From contig CAJPGC010000054.1 in assembly GCA_905339405.1 (NCBI GenBank), forward strand, positions 1 to 39,756: DNA of 39,756 nt, read 5' to 3'. This DNA is from an uncultured bacterium. GTDB taxonomy: Bacteria; Desulfobacterota; GWC2-55-46. Positions 15,936 through 25,765 of this stretch are shown here, piece by piece. Position 1 is the stretch's first letter, and every line of letters starts with the position of its first letter. Made by a program: the position numbers and the translations under genes. The notes beneath the pieces were generated by a model. It was given only the letters and a program-made list of their open reading frames with translations. It was not told where the DNA came from and did no database searches.

Positions 15936-17222
15936 TCAAAAGAAAGTGACGTCGCTTTGCGCCGCCGGCCTTATCTCCCCGGCGGAACGCCTGCCGGGGA
16001 AGGGCATCACCACGGCGCTGTGCGTCTCCCTCTGTTTTTCCATGACGTAGTGCTTCCTGATGTTGTCCGCGCTGAACTCCTCTATCCTGCAATCGTCTTC
16101 GCAGAGCCTCGCTTCCTTCATGCAAGAGCTGAGGAGTTCCACGAACCCGTCGGTCTCCTCTATGGCCTTCATCACGAGCTCTATCTGCTGGCGGACTATG
16201 TCCTGGAACTGCACTCCCGCCAGGAGGTCCAACACCTGCCCCGCTACCCGCTCGGAAGAGGAGCCTGCCTCCTCTAGTATCTGCCTGTTGAGGCTGTCGA
16301 GCTTGTTGTAGCTCTCCCCGAGGCTTCCGAGCTGGGCCTCGAGGCTCGTAAGGAGGCCCGCCTCCTGGTTGTTCCTGTCCTGGTTGAGCTTCAATGCGAA
16401 CTTGCCCTCTATCTCGTCGGCCATCTTTATCATGGCCTGGCCTATCTTGCTGGCGGCCTGCTCAGAGTGCTTGGATAGTTTCCTGACCTCGTCGGCCACT
16501 ATGGCGAAGCCCCTGCCGTGCTCTCCGGCCCTTGCCGCCTCAATCGCCGCGTTCAGGGCAAGGAGGTTGGTCTGGTCGCTTATCTCCTTCAAGAGGTCCA
16601 CGAGCTTCGTCATGGACCTGGCGTCCTCTGCGAGCCCGAGGACTATCTTGTAGTCCCTGTCGACGTCGTCCCTGCGCTTGTCTATATAAGCCCTGAGGCC
16701 TGCTATGCTCTTTTCGTTGTCCTCGATAGTCTTCCCTGAAGACTCGGCGAGCTCTTCGGTCTGGCGCTGGAGCGTCGAGATGGCCCCCCTCATCATCGTC
16801 ATGGAAGCGTCTATGTCCTGCGACTGGCCGATTATCTGGTTTGCGGCCTCGCCCGTCTGGCCGATGACCTCCTGGAGGTGGCCGGTGACGAGCCTGTTCA
16901 CCTCGTGCTGTGAGCCGAAGTACCTCTCGAGTTTCTCCCTGCGGCGGCTGTAGTGGCGCGTCTTCTCGGCCAGCTCCCTCACTATCTCCTCGTTGTCGAC
17001 CTCGGAGAGCCTCACGGAGCCCCTGTTAAGGAGATAGACAGGGACAAAACCGGCGATCAGCGCGAGGACCGCCATGGCAGCGGCCTTGACAGGGCCGGAA
17101 CCCGTCATGAGCTCTGCCACAAGGATGACGCCTGCAGCCAGCGCCGTTATGAAGGCGGGCAAAAGCCTGCCGCCATCTTCCATCACTATGAACCTGTCCA
17201 GAACCGTTTGGGTCTTTTCCAT
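15936..17222 (-). CDS. Receptor-like signalling protein without HAMP or sensor
   Basis: Protein of 428 residues, first gene of the operon. Two adjacent membrane helices (about 19-40 and 46-66) are joined by only a few residues, so there is almost no periplasmic part. The cytoplasmic part has no recognisable HAMP. It has a coiled coil with tip [20 protein letters not shown] (near 215-234) and the following [17 protein letters not shown]. After the coil, [24 protein letters not shown] recalls segments found in chemoreceptor-like proteins beside CheY clusters. A Cys pair (CEDDC) lies near the C terminus. It may sense membrane state or an intracellular signal. Confidence 0.88.
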   Translation of the reverse strand: MEKTQTVLDRFIVMEDGGRLLPAFITALAAGVILVAELMTGSGPVKAAAMAVLALIAGFVPVYLLNRGSVRLSEVDNEEIVRELAEKTRHYSRRREKLERYFGSQHEVNRLVTGHLQEVIGQTGEAANQIIGQSQDIDASMTMMRGAISTLQRQTEELAESSGKTIEDNEKSIAGLRAYIDKRRDDVDRDYKIVLGLAEDARSMTKLVDLLKEISDQTNLLALNAAIEAARAGEHGRGFAIVADEVRKLSKHSEQAASKIGQAMIKMADEIEGKFALKLNQDRNNQEAGLLTSLEAQLGSLGESYNKLDSLNRQILEEAGSSSERVAGQVLDLLAGVQFQDIVRQQIELVMKAIEETDGFVELLSSCMKEARLCEDDCRIEEFSADNIRKHYVMEKQRETHSAVVMPFPGRRSAGEIRPAAQSDVTFF

Positions 17223-17465
17223 TTAACAAGCCTCTGAAGCGGAATTATTACGTCCTTTTGTAGATATATCGGTCCAGCCTGCCCCGGCTACATCGGTACT
17301 GAGGCTAATTCTCTCCGGCACATATGCTGATTTAAAGCGCGTAAAAAGGTTGAGGGATTACAGGAAAAAGGGTTGAGGCAAGGACGAGGCAGGCGGCAAG
17401 AGGCCAGACGGCATTCGATTCAACTACTTGTTTTATATGATTTTTTTGGCTAAAAGAGTTACGGA

Positions 17466-17492
17466 TTGACAGTTTGGGGATATACTTATAAT
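17466..17492 (+). promoter_or_regulatory. Sigma-70 promoter of the secreted unknown gene
   Basis: Perfect TTGACA (17466-17471) and perfect TATAAT (17487-17492) with a short 15-base spacer. The start would be about 14 bases before ATG 17513, leaving just room for AAGGAGGT. No clear promoter for the divergent che operon was found in 17223-17465. Confidence 0.65.
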
Positions 17493-17512
17493 AAGCTAAG
17501 GAGGTATGAACT

Positions 17513-17968
17513 ATGAGAACAGTGAAAACGATATTTTTCCTGCCGCTTTTCCTTGCCTTTATGGCAACGGAAGCGCCGGGATACTATTATGGTGGGCTTG
17601 ACGATTACGCGGCAGGAGTGCCTTCGCAGGAGGAAAAACTCCCGTTCACTTCTTCAGGCAGGGAGACTTTCTACTCGGGGACCATAGCCGACATAGAGCC
17701 TGAAAGCAGGTCCATACTGGTCCGCTCGCGGGTGCCAGGCTTTTTCGGCCCCGAGCTCATAGGCCTTCCCATCCAGGTGAACGACACCAGCACGGTGAAC
17801 ATATGCTACAGGGACACAGGGGAGTGTGTGTTGGCCGGGAGAGACGGCTGGAAGACCTTGAGTTCCATTCCAATGGAGACCCTTCTTGATTCCGATATCG
17901 TCGTGGTGGGCTACGCCGAGGACCAGAGCCGGATAATCACCATCACCGCCGACAACAGCCCGGCCTGA
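17513..17968 (+). CDS. Secreted protein of unknown function
   Basis: Protein of 151 residues with a cleavable-looking signal peptide (about 1-23, KTIFFLPLFLAFMATEAPG). The mature part is beta-rich. One stretch, YSGTIADIEPESRSILVRSR followed by VNDTSTVNI, looks like a small OB-like or DUF5666-type barrel that wraps a metal or carbohydrate, but no family was recognised. Two cysteines (ICYRDTGEC) could form a disulfide outside the cytoplasm. AAGGAGGT precedes ATG 17513. It is alone between the divergent che operon and the convergent ligA. Confidence 0.7.
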   Translation: MRTVKTIFFLPLFLAFMATEAPGYYYGGLDDYAAGVPSQEEKLPFTSSGRETFYSGTIADIEPESRSILVRSRVPGFFGPELIGLPIQVNDTSTVNICYRDTGECVLAGRDGWKTLSSIPMETLLDSDIVVVGYAEDQSRIITITADNSPA

Positions 17969-18009
17969 GGGGAGTGCGACATGAGGAGGGAAGGAGAAGC
18001 GGGAAGCTT

Positions 18010-20040
<2,031 letters not shown>

Positions 20041-20151
20041 CTAGGTCAACGCGGGACGGAAGGGAAAGTTTTTACCTTGACCTCGAACTCCGGATGGGGT
20101 ATAAGGAAAGACCCTCCATTGGACAGGGGCCTTTCTTTCGGAATTTATTCC

Positions 20152-20180
20152 TTGACAAGTCAGGTGAAATAATTTAAATT
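20152..20180 (+). promoter_or_regulatory. Sigma-70 promoter of rplM-rpsI
   Basis: Perfect TTGACA (20152-20157), 17-base spacer, TAAATT (20175-20180). The start lies about 23 bases before ATG 20210, so the leader is too short for a structured autoregulatory element. Confidence 0.7.
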
Positions 20181-20209
20181 TTAGAATTCAAATCTTTGTT
20201 TGGGGATTT

Positions 20210-20650
20210 ATGATGAAGACTTTTCTTCCGAAGGTAGACGCAAATAAGAAACAGTGGTTCCTCGTGGACGCCAAGGGGCAGACGCTGGGAAGGCTCGCGG
20301 CGAGGCTGGCAACGGTGCTCCGCGGTAAGCACAAGCCCACTTTCACCCCGAGCATCGACATGGGCGACTTTGTCGTCGTCGTAAACGCCGAGAAGATCGC
20401 GCTCACGGGCAACAACAAGCTGACCGACAAGATCTACTACCACCACAGCATGTACCCGGGCGGGCTCAAGTCCACCCCGGTCGGCAAGATGCTTACCAAC
20501 AAGCCCGAAGAAGTCATAAAGAAGGCCGTATGGGGCATGCTCCCCAAGGGACCTCTCGGCAGGGACATGTTCAAGAAGCTCAAGGTATACGCCGGCGAGA
20601 ACCACCCGCACCAGGCGCAGTCGCCTGTGAGCATGGCCGTAAACAAATAA
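20210..20650 (+). CDS. rplM: 50S ribosomal protein L13
   Basis: Large-subunit protein of 146 residues, typical length. Marks are KTFLPK...[28 protein letters not shown] at the N terminus, [22 protein letters not shown], and the C-terminal [15 protein letters not shown]. Two consecutive ATG codons open the frame; either may be used, and only GGGGATT precedes them. It forms the classic rplM-rpsI pair with S9, 18 bases downstream. Confidence 0.98.
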   Translation: MMKTFLPKVDANKKQWFLVDAKGQTLGRLAARLATVLRGKHKPTFTPSIDMGDFVVVVNAEKIALTGNNKLTDKIYYHHSMYPGGLKSTPVGKMLTNKPEEVIKKAVWGMLPKGPLGRDMFKKLKVYAGENHPHQAQSPVSMAVNK

Positions 20651-20668
20651 GAATCCGGAGACAGGTAA

Positions 20669-21058
20669 ATGGCAGAAGTATTCACCGCGGTAGGAAGGCG
20701 TAAGACATCGGTAGCGAGGGTCAGGCTTACGCCCGGCGCCGGAGAGATAGTAGTAAACAAGAAGGCCGTGGGCGAGTTCTTCAGCCGCGAGACCCTGAGG
20801 AGCATAGTAAAGCAGCCCCTCGAGCTTACCAGCACCGCTGGCAAGTACAACGTGACCGCGAACGTGGACGGCGGCGGCGAGAGCGGCCAGGCCGGAGCCG
20901 TAAGGCACGGGATCTCCAGGGCCCTTTGCCTCGTTGACGCCTCGTTCAGGGGAGTCCTCAAGAAGGCGGGTCTCATGACCAGGGACCCGAGAATGAAGGA
21001 AAGAAAGAAGTACGGACAGAAGGGCGCCAGGAAGAGGTTCCAGTTCTCCAAGAGGTAA
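20669..21058 (+). CDS. rpsI: 30S ribosomal protein S9
   Basis: Small-subunit protein of 129 residues. It shows [18 protein letters not shown] at the start, [19 protein letters not shown] in the middle, and the long basic tail [18 protein letters not shown], whose terminal Lys-Arg reaches the P-site tRNA. CCGGAG lies before ATG 20669. A strong terminator follows 25 bases after the stop. Confidence 0.98.
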   Translation: MAEVFTAVGRRKTSVARVRLTPGAGEIVVNKKAVGEFFSRETLRSIVKQPLELTSTAGKYNVTANVDGGGESGQAGAVRHGISRALCLVDASFRGVLKKAGLMTRDPRMKERKKYGQKGARKRFQFSKR

Positions 21059-21083
21059 TCCCTTTTTTATCACGAAACTCTGA

Positions 21084-21117
21084 GGGGAAGGCCGCTGGCC
21101 TTCCCCTTTTTTATTTT
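21084..21117 (+). terminator. Terminator of rplM-rpsI
   Basis: GGGGAAGGCC (21084-21093), loop GCT, GGCCTTCCCC (21097-21106), then a T-rich tail. A perfect 10-base stem. Confidence 0.95.
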
Positions 21118-21120
21118 AGT

Positions 21121-21341
21121 CTGTTGAAAAAGCCATCTGCTGCTTTGTTGTATGCCGGTTGACAACGGCTCAGATGGGATTTTTTGAGCGGCCTGCTCAA
21201 GAAAAAACAGAACAGCGGCAGGCCGCTCAAAAAGTTCCGCTGCCGGACTGCGAAGAGAGCGAGGAGTGAGGCGTACTTTTTGTACGCCGCAGTGACGAGC
21301 GACGATGACAACAACGCAGATGGGACTTTTTCAGCGGCCTG
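21121..21341. repeat. Nested inverted-repeat element upstream of argC
   Basis: The ends are imperfect inverted repeats of about 30 bases: the left begins CTGTTGAAAAAGCCATCTGC, the right reads CGCTGAAAAAGTCCCATCTGC on the other strand, both running into TTGTTGT. Inside is a perfect 16-base hairpin, TTTTTGAGCGGCCTGC (21181-21196) with GCAGGCCGCTCAAAAA (21218-21233). A smaller hairpin, GGCGTAC-tttt-GTACGCC, lies near 21270-21287. There is no gene inside. The form suggests two fused palindromic units of a non-autonomous mobile element. The argC ribosome-binding site (AAGGAG) begins just outside the right end. Confidence 0.75.
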
Positions 21342-21354
21342 CAAGGAGTAGACA

Positions 21355-22383
21355 ATGATCAAAGCAGCAATATTCGGCGCAAGCGGCTACACCGGCCTCG
21401 AGCTTCTCCGCATTCTCGCGACACATCCTGAGGCCCGCGTGGTCGAAGCTACTTCCAGGCAGTACAAGGGCACGCCTGTCCCGGAGGTCTTCCCGGCCCT
21501 CCGTGGTTTTTACGACGGGCTTCTCTTTACCGACCCTGAGGACCTCGGCTCTGTCAGCTCTGACATAGCTTTCAGCGCCATGCCCCACGGCGCCTCGCAG
21601 GACGTCGTCCCCGAGCTCCTGAAAAAGAACCGGGTCATCGACCTCAGCGCCGACTTCAGGCTTCACGACAAGGCTGCTTACAACGCCTGGTACGGCGAGC
21701 ACAAGGCGGCCGGTCTTCTCAAGGAAGCTGTCTACGGCCTCCCGGAGCTTTACCGGAAGGAGATAAAAGACGCACGCCTCGTGGCAAACCCGGGCTGCTA
21801 CCCGACCAGCGCGATACTTGCCCTCGCCCCGCTCGCACGAAAGGGCCTAATAAAGACAGGCTCGGTAATAATCGATTCAAAGAGCGGGGTATCAGGGGCC
21901 GGAAGGGGCGCGTCTTTAGCCAGCTCCTTCGTCGAGGTCTCTTCGGGCTTCAAGGCCTACAAGGTCGGCAGCCACAGGCATACGCCGGAGATAGAGCAGG
22001 AACTGGCGCTTGCGGCCGGCGGCAGCCTCAACGTCAGGTTCACGCCCCACCTGATACCTGTATCCAGGGGCATACTCACGACAGCCTACGCCGAGCTCAA
22101 CAGGCCGCTTGCGCCCTCAGAGATGAGAGAGCTGTACAACGCTGCCTACTCGAAAGAGACTTTCGTGCGCCTCCTGCCTGAAGGGTCGTTCCCGGACATA
22201 AGCCAGGTCAGGGGCTCTAACTTCTGCGACCTTGGCCTTTTCGTGGAAGGGAGCCGGGTGACAATCGTTTCGGCCATAGACAACCTCGTAAAGGGCGCGT
22301 CCGGCCAGGCCGTGCAGAACATGAACATAATGTTCGGGCTCGACGAGAAGACCGCCCTTTTCACGCCTCCGCTTTCCATCTGA
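21355..22383 (+). CDS. argC: N-acetyl-gamma-glutamyl-phosphate reductase
   Basis: Third enzyme of arginine biosynthesis, reducing N-acetylglutamyl phosphate to the semialdehyde with NADPH. It is 342 residues, full length. The nucleotide-binding GASGYTGLELLRIL opens the chain. The catalytic Cys is C148 in ANPGCYPTSA, and KSGVSGAGRGA and GSHRHTPEIEQ follow. AAGGAG lies 6 bases before ATG 21355. No other arg gene is adjacent. The gene sits directly behind the nested repeat element and has no clear promoter of its own, so transcription may start within that element or upstream. Confidence 0.97.
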   Translation: MIKAAIFGASGYTGLELLRILATHPEARVVEATSRQYKGTPVPEVFPALRGFYDGLLFTDPEDLGSVSSDIAFSAMPHGASQDVVPELLKKNRVIDLSADFRLHDKAAYNAWYGEHKAAGLLKEAVYGLPELYRKEIKDARLVANPGCYPTSAILALAPLARKGLIKTGSVIIDSKSGVSGAGRGASLASSFVEVSSGFKAYKVGSHRHTPEIEQELALAAGGSLNVRFTPHLIPVSRGILTTAYAELNRPLAPSEMRELYNAAYSKETFVRLLPEGSFPDISQVRGSNFCDLGLFVEGSRVTIVSAIDNLVKGASGQAVQNMNIMFGLDEKTALFTPPLSI

Positions 22384-22393
22384 GCAGACAAAA

Positions 22394-22431
22394 AAACAGC
22401 CCCTTTTACCGAAAGGTAAAAGGGGCTGTTT
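22394..22431. terminator. argC terminator
   Basis: A perfect 17-base stem, 22394-22410 with 22415-22431 (AAACAGCCCCTTTTACC and complement), around GAAA. Only a short T run follows on the plus strand; the T-rich side is stronger on the minus strand. The bases from 22432 to 22488 show nothing recognisable. Confidence 0.8.
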
Positions 22432-22488
22432 GCGTTTTGGGGCTTACGCTTCCATTCATTATTTTTACTTGCCTTTAACACATACCCC

Positions 22489-22673
22489 GTAACAGGGCGG
22501 AGCGCGCCTAAGGGAGGAAGAGGCGACCGGGCCGGGGAAGTTGGGAGCGAAGCGACCTCAGGGGCCCGGTTCGCGGGTGGGAGAGGCGGAAAGCGCGTAG
22601 AGCCCTGTTACAGAGAGCGGCAGCAGCCGCGTTACATGGTATTTTGGAAAAGACTCTTTGCGCGGCAGCGCGC
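22489..22673 (+). repeat. Structured dispersed repeat, copy A
   Basis: Much of this stretch (22543-22673) recurs inverted at 39623-39756. It is foldable. Outer stem GTAACAGGGC (22489-22498) pairs perfectly with GCCCTGTTAC (22602-22611). Inner ACCGGGCC (22526-22533) pairs with GGCCCGGT (22563-22570). A hairpin GCGGC-agca-GCCGC follows at about 22617-22630. No credible protein is encoded. The bases 22674-22766 show nothing further, apart from the ribosome-binding site of the next gene. Confidence 0.8.
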
Positions 22674-22781
22674 GAAAGAATAGAAGAAAGCCTTACAAAG
22701 TCAGGCTCAACAGCCCACCTCCCCAACCCCCTAAATCTTCTCACGTTCCCTGCTATCATCAATAATAAGGAGGTGGTCAAG

Positions 22782-22955
22782 ATGATAGGATGGGCGATTA
22801 CTTTCCTCGTAATCTCTCTTATAGCGGGTTTTCTCGGCTTTTCCGGGATAGCTGGCGCGGCGGCCTGGATGGCAAAGGCGCTTTTCGGCATCTTCCTGCT
22901 GATGTTCGTCCTTTTCCTGGTGCTCGGGTATACCGTCTACAAGAAGATCACCTGA
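22782..22955 (+). CDS. DUF1328 (YtjA family) small membrane protein
   Basis: Membrane protein of 57 residues with two helices and a Gly-Ala-rich turn: [35 protein letters not shown], then [12 protein letters not shown]. This matches the small DUF1328/YtjA family, whose function is not known. AAGGAGGT at 22767-22774 fixes ATG 22782; the longer frame upstream runs through repeat DNA and is not used. Confidence 0.85.
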   Translation: MIGWAITFLVISLIAGFLGFSGIAGAAAWMAKALFGIFLLMFVLFLVLGYTVYKKIT

Positions 22956-23000
22956 GGCGCGTTTTAAAGACCGGGAACGGACAAGGCAGGCTTACAAAAT

Positions 23001-23033
23001 AAAAAAACCCTGCATGCCTTGGCATGCAGGGTT
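23001..23033 (-). terminator. Terminator of the glycine-zipper gene
   Basis: AACCCTGCATGCC pairs with GGCATGCAGGGTT around two bases. Read on the minus strand, the stem is followed by T7, so it ends the minus-strand gene at 23053. Confidence 0.9.
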
Positions 23034-23052
23034 GAACAAGGCTTTTTTTTGG

Positions 23053-23451
23053 TTAAAAGGTCAATCTGACCAGTTCTATCTTTTCTATCTCTTCTTTTTC
23101 GTTGATCTGCTCATCGTAGTGCTGCTCAGCGGAGATGGTCGGCATCGCGAGGCTGACCGAGCCTTCCTTCTTGTCTATCTCAACCGCGGCGGTCGACATC
23201 ACGCCGCTGGTGGCAACTCCGTAAGCGGCCCCCAAAAGCACGCCGACGGCGGCTCCGGTGGGGATGTAGCTCAGATGGTCGTCAGGGTTGTCGGTCAGGA
23301 GCATTATCGCGGAACCGAGAAGGGCTCCGATGAGGCCACCGTACAGAGAGTCCCTCAAGGTGCGCTGCATCGAGTCCTGCGCGGAAGCCGTAGAGACGGC
23401 CAGAAACGTGAAAACCATTGCCAAGGCTGCAATTTTCTTCAGTTTTCCCAT
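23053..23451 (-). CDS. Exported glycine-zipper protein
   Basis: Protein of 132 residues with a signal peptide (about 1-24, ending VSTASA). After it lie two glycine-rich hydrophobic segments, GGLIGALLGSAIMLL and GAAVGVLLGAAYGVATSG, in the pattern of glycine-zipper envelope proteins. The C-terminal 45 residues are acidic and hydrophilic. It is probably periplasmic or outer-membrane-associated; the function is unknown. ATG 23451 is preferred over an in-frame TTG two codons upstream because GGAGGG then lies 8 bases away. Confidence 0.75.
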   Translation of the reverse strand: MGKLKKIAALAMVFTFLAVSTASAQDSMQRTLRDSLYGGLIGALLGSAIMLLTDNPDDHLSYIPTGAAVGVLLGAAYGVATSGVMSTAAVEIDKKEGSVSLAMPTISAEQHYDEQINEKEEIEKIELVRLTF

Positions 23452-23509
23452 TCCCAAGGCCCTCCATTCTACAGGATTAAAAACTTGATAATTCTCGCAA
23501 GGTTAGTTC

Positions 23510-23538
23510 ATATTAAAAGAAATGCTGATTTTTGTCAA
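23510..23538 (-). promoter_or_regulatory. Sigma-70 promoter of the glycine-zipper gene
   Basis: On the minus strand a perfect TTGACA (23538-23533), 17-base spacer, and TAATAT (23515-23510). The start lies about 52 bases before ATG 23451. Confidence 0.7.
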
Positions 23539-23682
23539 GAGCCTGAGTCATAATTCCGAAAAATAGTGTATGATAACCATCAAACGTCCACAATGAAACC
23601 AATGATACCCCGGAGAACATTAGGAGAGAATTAAACGCTTATTTTTCGCAGGGTTAGCGAGGAACAAGGCCTTCCCGGCCAC

Positions 23683-23710
23683 TTGACAGCCCTGCATTAG
23701 AGGATATACT
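23683..23710 (+). promoter_or_regulatory. Sigma-70 promoter of the DUF948-YtxH pair
   Basis: Perfect TTGACA (23683-23688), 16-base spacer, and TATACT (23705-23710). The start lies about 10 bases before ATG 23728. Confidence 0.7.
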
Positions 23711-23727
23711 GAGTACAGGGAGGGGAG

Positions 23728-24114
23728 ATGACGATTACCGCTGATGTCTTTGACTTTGCTATTTTTTTGATCGGGCTTGGTTTTTTTATTTTTGTGATAG
23801 CGCTGGTACCCGCCCTGCTGCAGCTTAAAAGGACTTTCAAGGCGGTAGAGGAACTTACCACTGAGACTAAAAAGACCGTCGAAGTCGTAAACTTCATAGC
23901 GAAGAGGGCCCAGGACCAGGTCGCTGACTTCGAGGAGCTCATCACCAGGGTCAAAGACCTGGGCGTAAAAGTGACCGGGCTCGGGGATATAGTCGTCGAC
24001 AACGTAAAGGGGCCGGTAATAAGCTTCCTTAGCTTTCTTTTCGGGGCTGAAGAGGGTTTTAAACGGTTCTTTCACAGGAATAAAAAAGGAGGAGGGAAAG
24101 ATGAACAACTCTAA
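23728..24114 (+). CDS. DUF948 family membrane-anchored protein
   Basis: Protein of 128 residues. It has one N-terminal membrane helix (about 9-32, FDFAIFLIGLGFFIFVIALVPALL) and then a long amphipathic helix with heptad-like spacing (about 33-95, VEELTTETKKTVEVVNFIAKRAQD). A Lys/Gly tail ends the chain. This matches DUF948, usually found beside YtxH proteins in stress-related operons; its role is not known. GGGAGGGG precedes the ATG. It overlaps the ytxH-like gene by 14 bases. Confidence 0.82.
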   Translation: MTITADVFDFAIFLIGLGFFIFVIALVPALLQLKRTFKAVEELTTETKKTVEVVNFIAKRAQDQVADFEELITRVKDLGVKVTGLGDIVVDNVKGPVISFLSFLFGAEEGFKRFFHRNKKGGGKDEQL

Positions 24115-24400
24115 GAGTGTCGCGGTCGCTTTTCTTGTCGGCGGAGCCATAGGCGCCGGGCTTGCCCTTCTTTTCGCCCCTGATTCAGGCACTGAAACAA
24201 GGAGAAAAATAAAAGAGGGCGCCGAAGACGCCGGGGACTGGGCAAAGGACAAATACCAGGACGCCAGGTACAAGGTCTCCGAAGGCACCGGCAAGGTCAG
24301 AAGCTTTGTCAGCGACAGGCGTGAAGACCTCCAGTCGGCCTTCGAGGCAGGCAAGGAAGCCTACAACAAGGGCAAAGAGAGGCTCATAAAAGAGTCTTGA
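24101..24400 (+). CDS. YtxH domain general-stress-like protein
   Basis: Protein of 99 residues. A Gly-rich membrane helix opens it (VAVAFLVGGAIGAGLALLFAPDSG, about 7-30), including the YtxH mark LLFAP-SG-ETR. A charged helical segment of repeated Lys/Asp/Glu-rich units follows (AEDAGDWAKDKYQDARYK), reminiscent of LEA-like stress proteins. GGAGGAGG lies inside the preceding gene just before ATG 24101, so the pair is cotranscribed. Confidence 0.85.
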   Translation: MNNSKSVAVAFLVGGAIGAGLALLFAPDSGTETRRKIKEGAEDAGDWAKDKYQDARYKVSEGTGKVRSFVSDRREDLQSAFEAGKEAYNKGKERLIKES

Positions 24401-24410
24401 GTTTATTATA

Positions 24411-24450
24411 AGGGCATAAATGCGGCTAATCTGAGGCGCATTTATGCCCT
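24411..24450. terminator. Long hairpin after the YtxH gene
   Basis: AGGGCATAAATGCG (24411-24424) pairs perfectly with CGCATTTATGCCCT (24437-24450). There is no T tract, so it may be a 3' stabiliser rather than an intrinsic terminator. The remaining bases to 24654 show no gene or known RNA. Confidence 0.5.
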
Positions 24451-24654
24451 GCCACAAACCAGCCCCGCCTTTCAGGGATGATTTTTACCTGTAAACCTTT
24501 CCAAATCCAAAATCGATGGCGGGACTTTGCGCGCCCGCCGCGGGAGACGGCGTGCCGCCGGAAACATTCCATTACGGTCCTGAAGCCCAGATATCACGCG
24601 TTGCCATGCGTTCCGGGCCTACGCACAAGCCTGCCCTGCCGAAGGAGCTTTTAG

Positions 24655-25755
24655 ATGGCCGATAAGCACACCACTTTGAGCGTCTTCACGGCGGACGTGG
24701 GCGGGCTTGTCGGCCATGTCAGCAGCCACCCCGAAGTCGTAGACAACGCAAGGGAGCGCCTTAGCTCGGCAAAAGCCAAAAAGTTCATATCCGACTACCA
24801 TGTCCTGAGGTGCTGTGACGACCTCGAACTGGTAATCACGCACCAGTGCGGCGTCGACGACCGCGAGATACACGAGCTCGCCTGGAACACGTTCACATCT
24901 TGCAGGGAGATAGCCCAGGACCTGAAGCTGTACGCATGGTCAAGGGGCCTGCTTGACGAGTTCACGGGAAACCTGAGGGGCCTGGGCCCGGGGGTAGCTG
25001 AACTGGAATTCCTCGAGCGCTCCAGCGAGCCCGTCGTGGTCTTCTTCGCTAACAAGACGGGGCCGGGCGCGTGGAACCTCCCCCTTTACAGGATTTTCGC
25101 CGACCCTTTCAATACCGCGGGGCTCATCTGCGATCCGGCCATGCTGGACGGCTTCACCTTCACCATCCAGGACATAAGGGAGAACAAGGCAATTACCCTC
25201 AAGACCCCCGAGGAGACGCACTTCCTCCTGGCCCTTGCCGGTTCGACCAGCAGATACGTGATAACGTCGGTTTCAAGGAACGTCGGGAGCGAGGCTGCGG
25301 CAGTCGTCTCCAGCCAGAAGTACGACATCATCGGCGGCAGGCCGGCCGCGAGGAACGAACCAGCCCTCATCGTAAGGTGCCAGTCCGGCCTTCCTGCTGT
25401 CGGCGAGGTGATGGAGGCGTTCTCGTTCCCTCACCTCGTCTCCGGGTGGATGAGGGCGTCCCACGCGGGCCCGCTCATGCCAGTGCCCTTCTACGAGGCG
25501 AACTCCACCAGGTTCGACGGCCCCCCGAGGGTCATCTCCGCCGGGTTCCAGGTAACGGAGAGCCACCTCATCGGCCCTCACGACATGTTCGACGACCCGA
25601 GCTTCGACGAGGCGAGGAAAACCGCCAACAAGGTCACCGACTATCTCCGGCGGCACGGCCCCTTTCAGCCGCACAGGCTTCCTCAGGAAGAGATGGAGTA
25701 CTCTTCCATGCCTGTCGTTTTCGACAGGATAAAAGACCGGTTCAAAAAGCTCTGA
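24655..25755 (+). CDS. FBP aldolase/phosphatase homologue, active site altered
   Basis: Protein of 366 residues, full length for the archaeal-type bifunctional fructose-1,6-bisphosphate aldolase/phosphatase of gluconeogenesis. Family marks are dense: FTADVGGLVGH, CCDDLELVITH, GLGPGVAELEF, GPGAWNLPLYRIFADPFNTA, RCQSGLPAVGEV, RFDGPPRVISAGFQ and HGPFQPHRLPQEEMEY. D14, H21, D55 and D56, expected metal ligands, remain. The loop that holds Tyr229, Lys232 (Schiff-base Lys) and Asp233 in the characterised enzymes reads P230-A-A-R233-N234 here; Asp132 is N133, and the Gln ligand segment reads AWSRGLL. The aldolase activity is therefore doubtful and the phosphatase uncertain. AAGGAG lies 5 bases before the ATG. 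It leads a seven-gene operon to 30464. Confidence 0.88.
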   Translation: MADKHTTLSVFTADVGGLVGHVSSHPEVVDNARERLSSAKAKKFISDYHVLRCCDDLELVITHQCGVDDREIHELAWNTFTSCREIAQDLKLYAWSRGLLDEFTGNLRGLGPGVAELEFLERSSEPVVVFFANKTGPGAWNLPLYRIFADPFNTAGLICDPAMLDGFTFTIQDIRENKAITLKTPEETHFLLALAGSTSRYVITSVSRNVGSEAAAVVSSQKYDIIGGRPAARNEPALIVRCQSGLPAVGEVMEAFSFPHLVSGWMRASHAGPLMPVPFYEANSTRFDGPPRVISAGFQVTESHLIGPHDMFDDPSFDEARKTANKVTDYLRRHGPFQPHRLPQEEMEYSSMPVVFDRIKDRFKKL

Positions 25756-25765
25756 GAAAGGGCAG

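Noticed and set aside
17223-17465. Sigma-28 promoter for the che operon
   Set aside because: The nearest match (ACCGATAT on the minus strand) lacks a -35 partner at 11 bases. The evidence is too weak.
22508-22891. Minus-strand frame of 127 codons over the structured repeat
   Set aside because: Arg/Pro-rich sequence, no ribosome-binding site, and it overlaps both the repeat and the DUF1328 gene.
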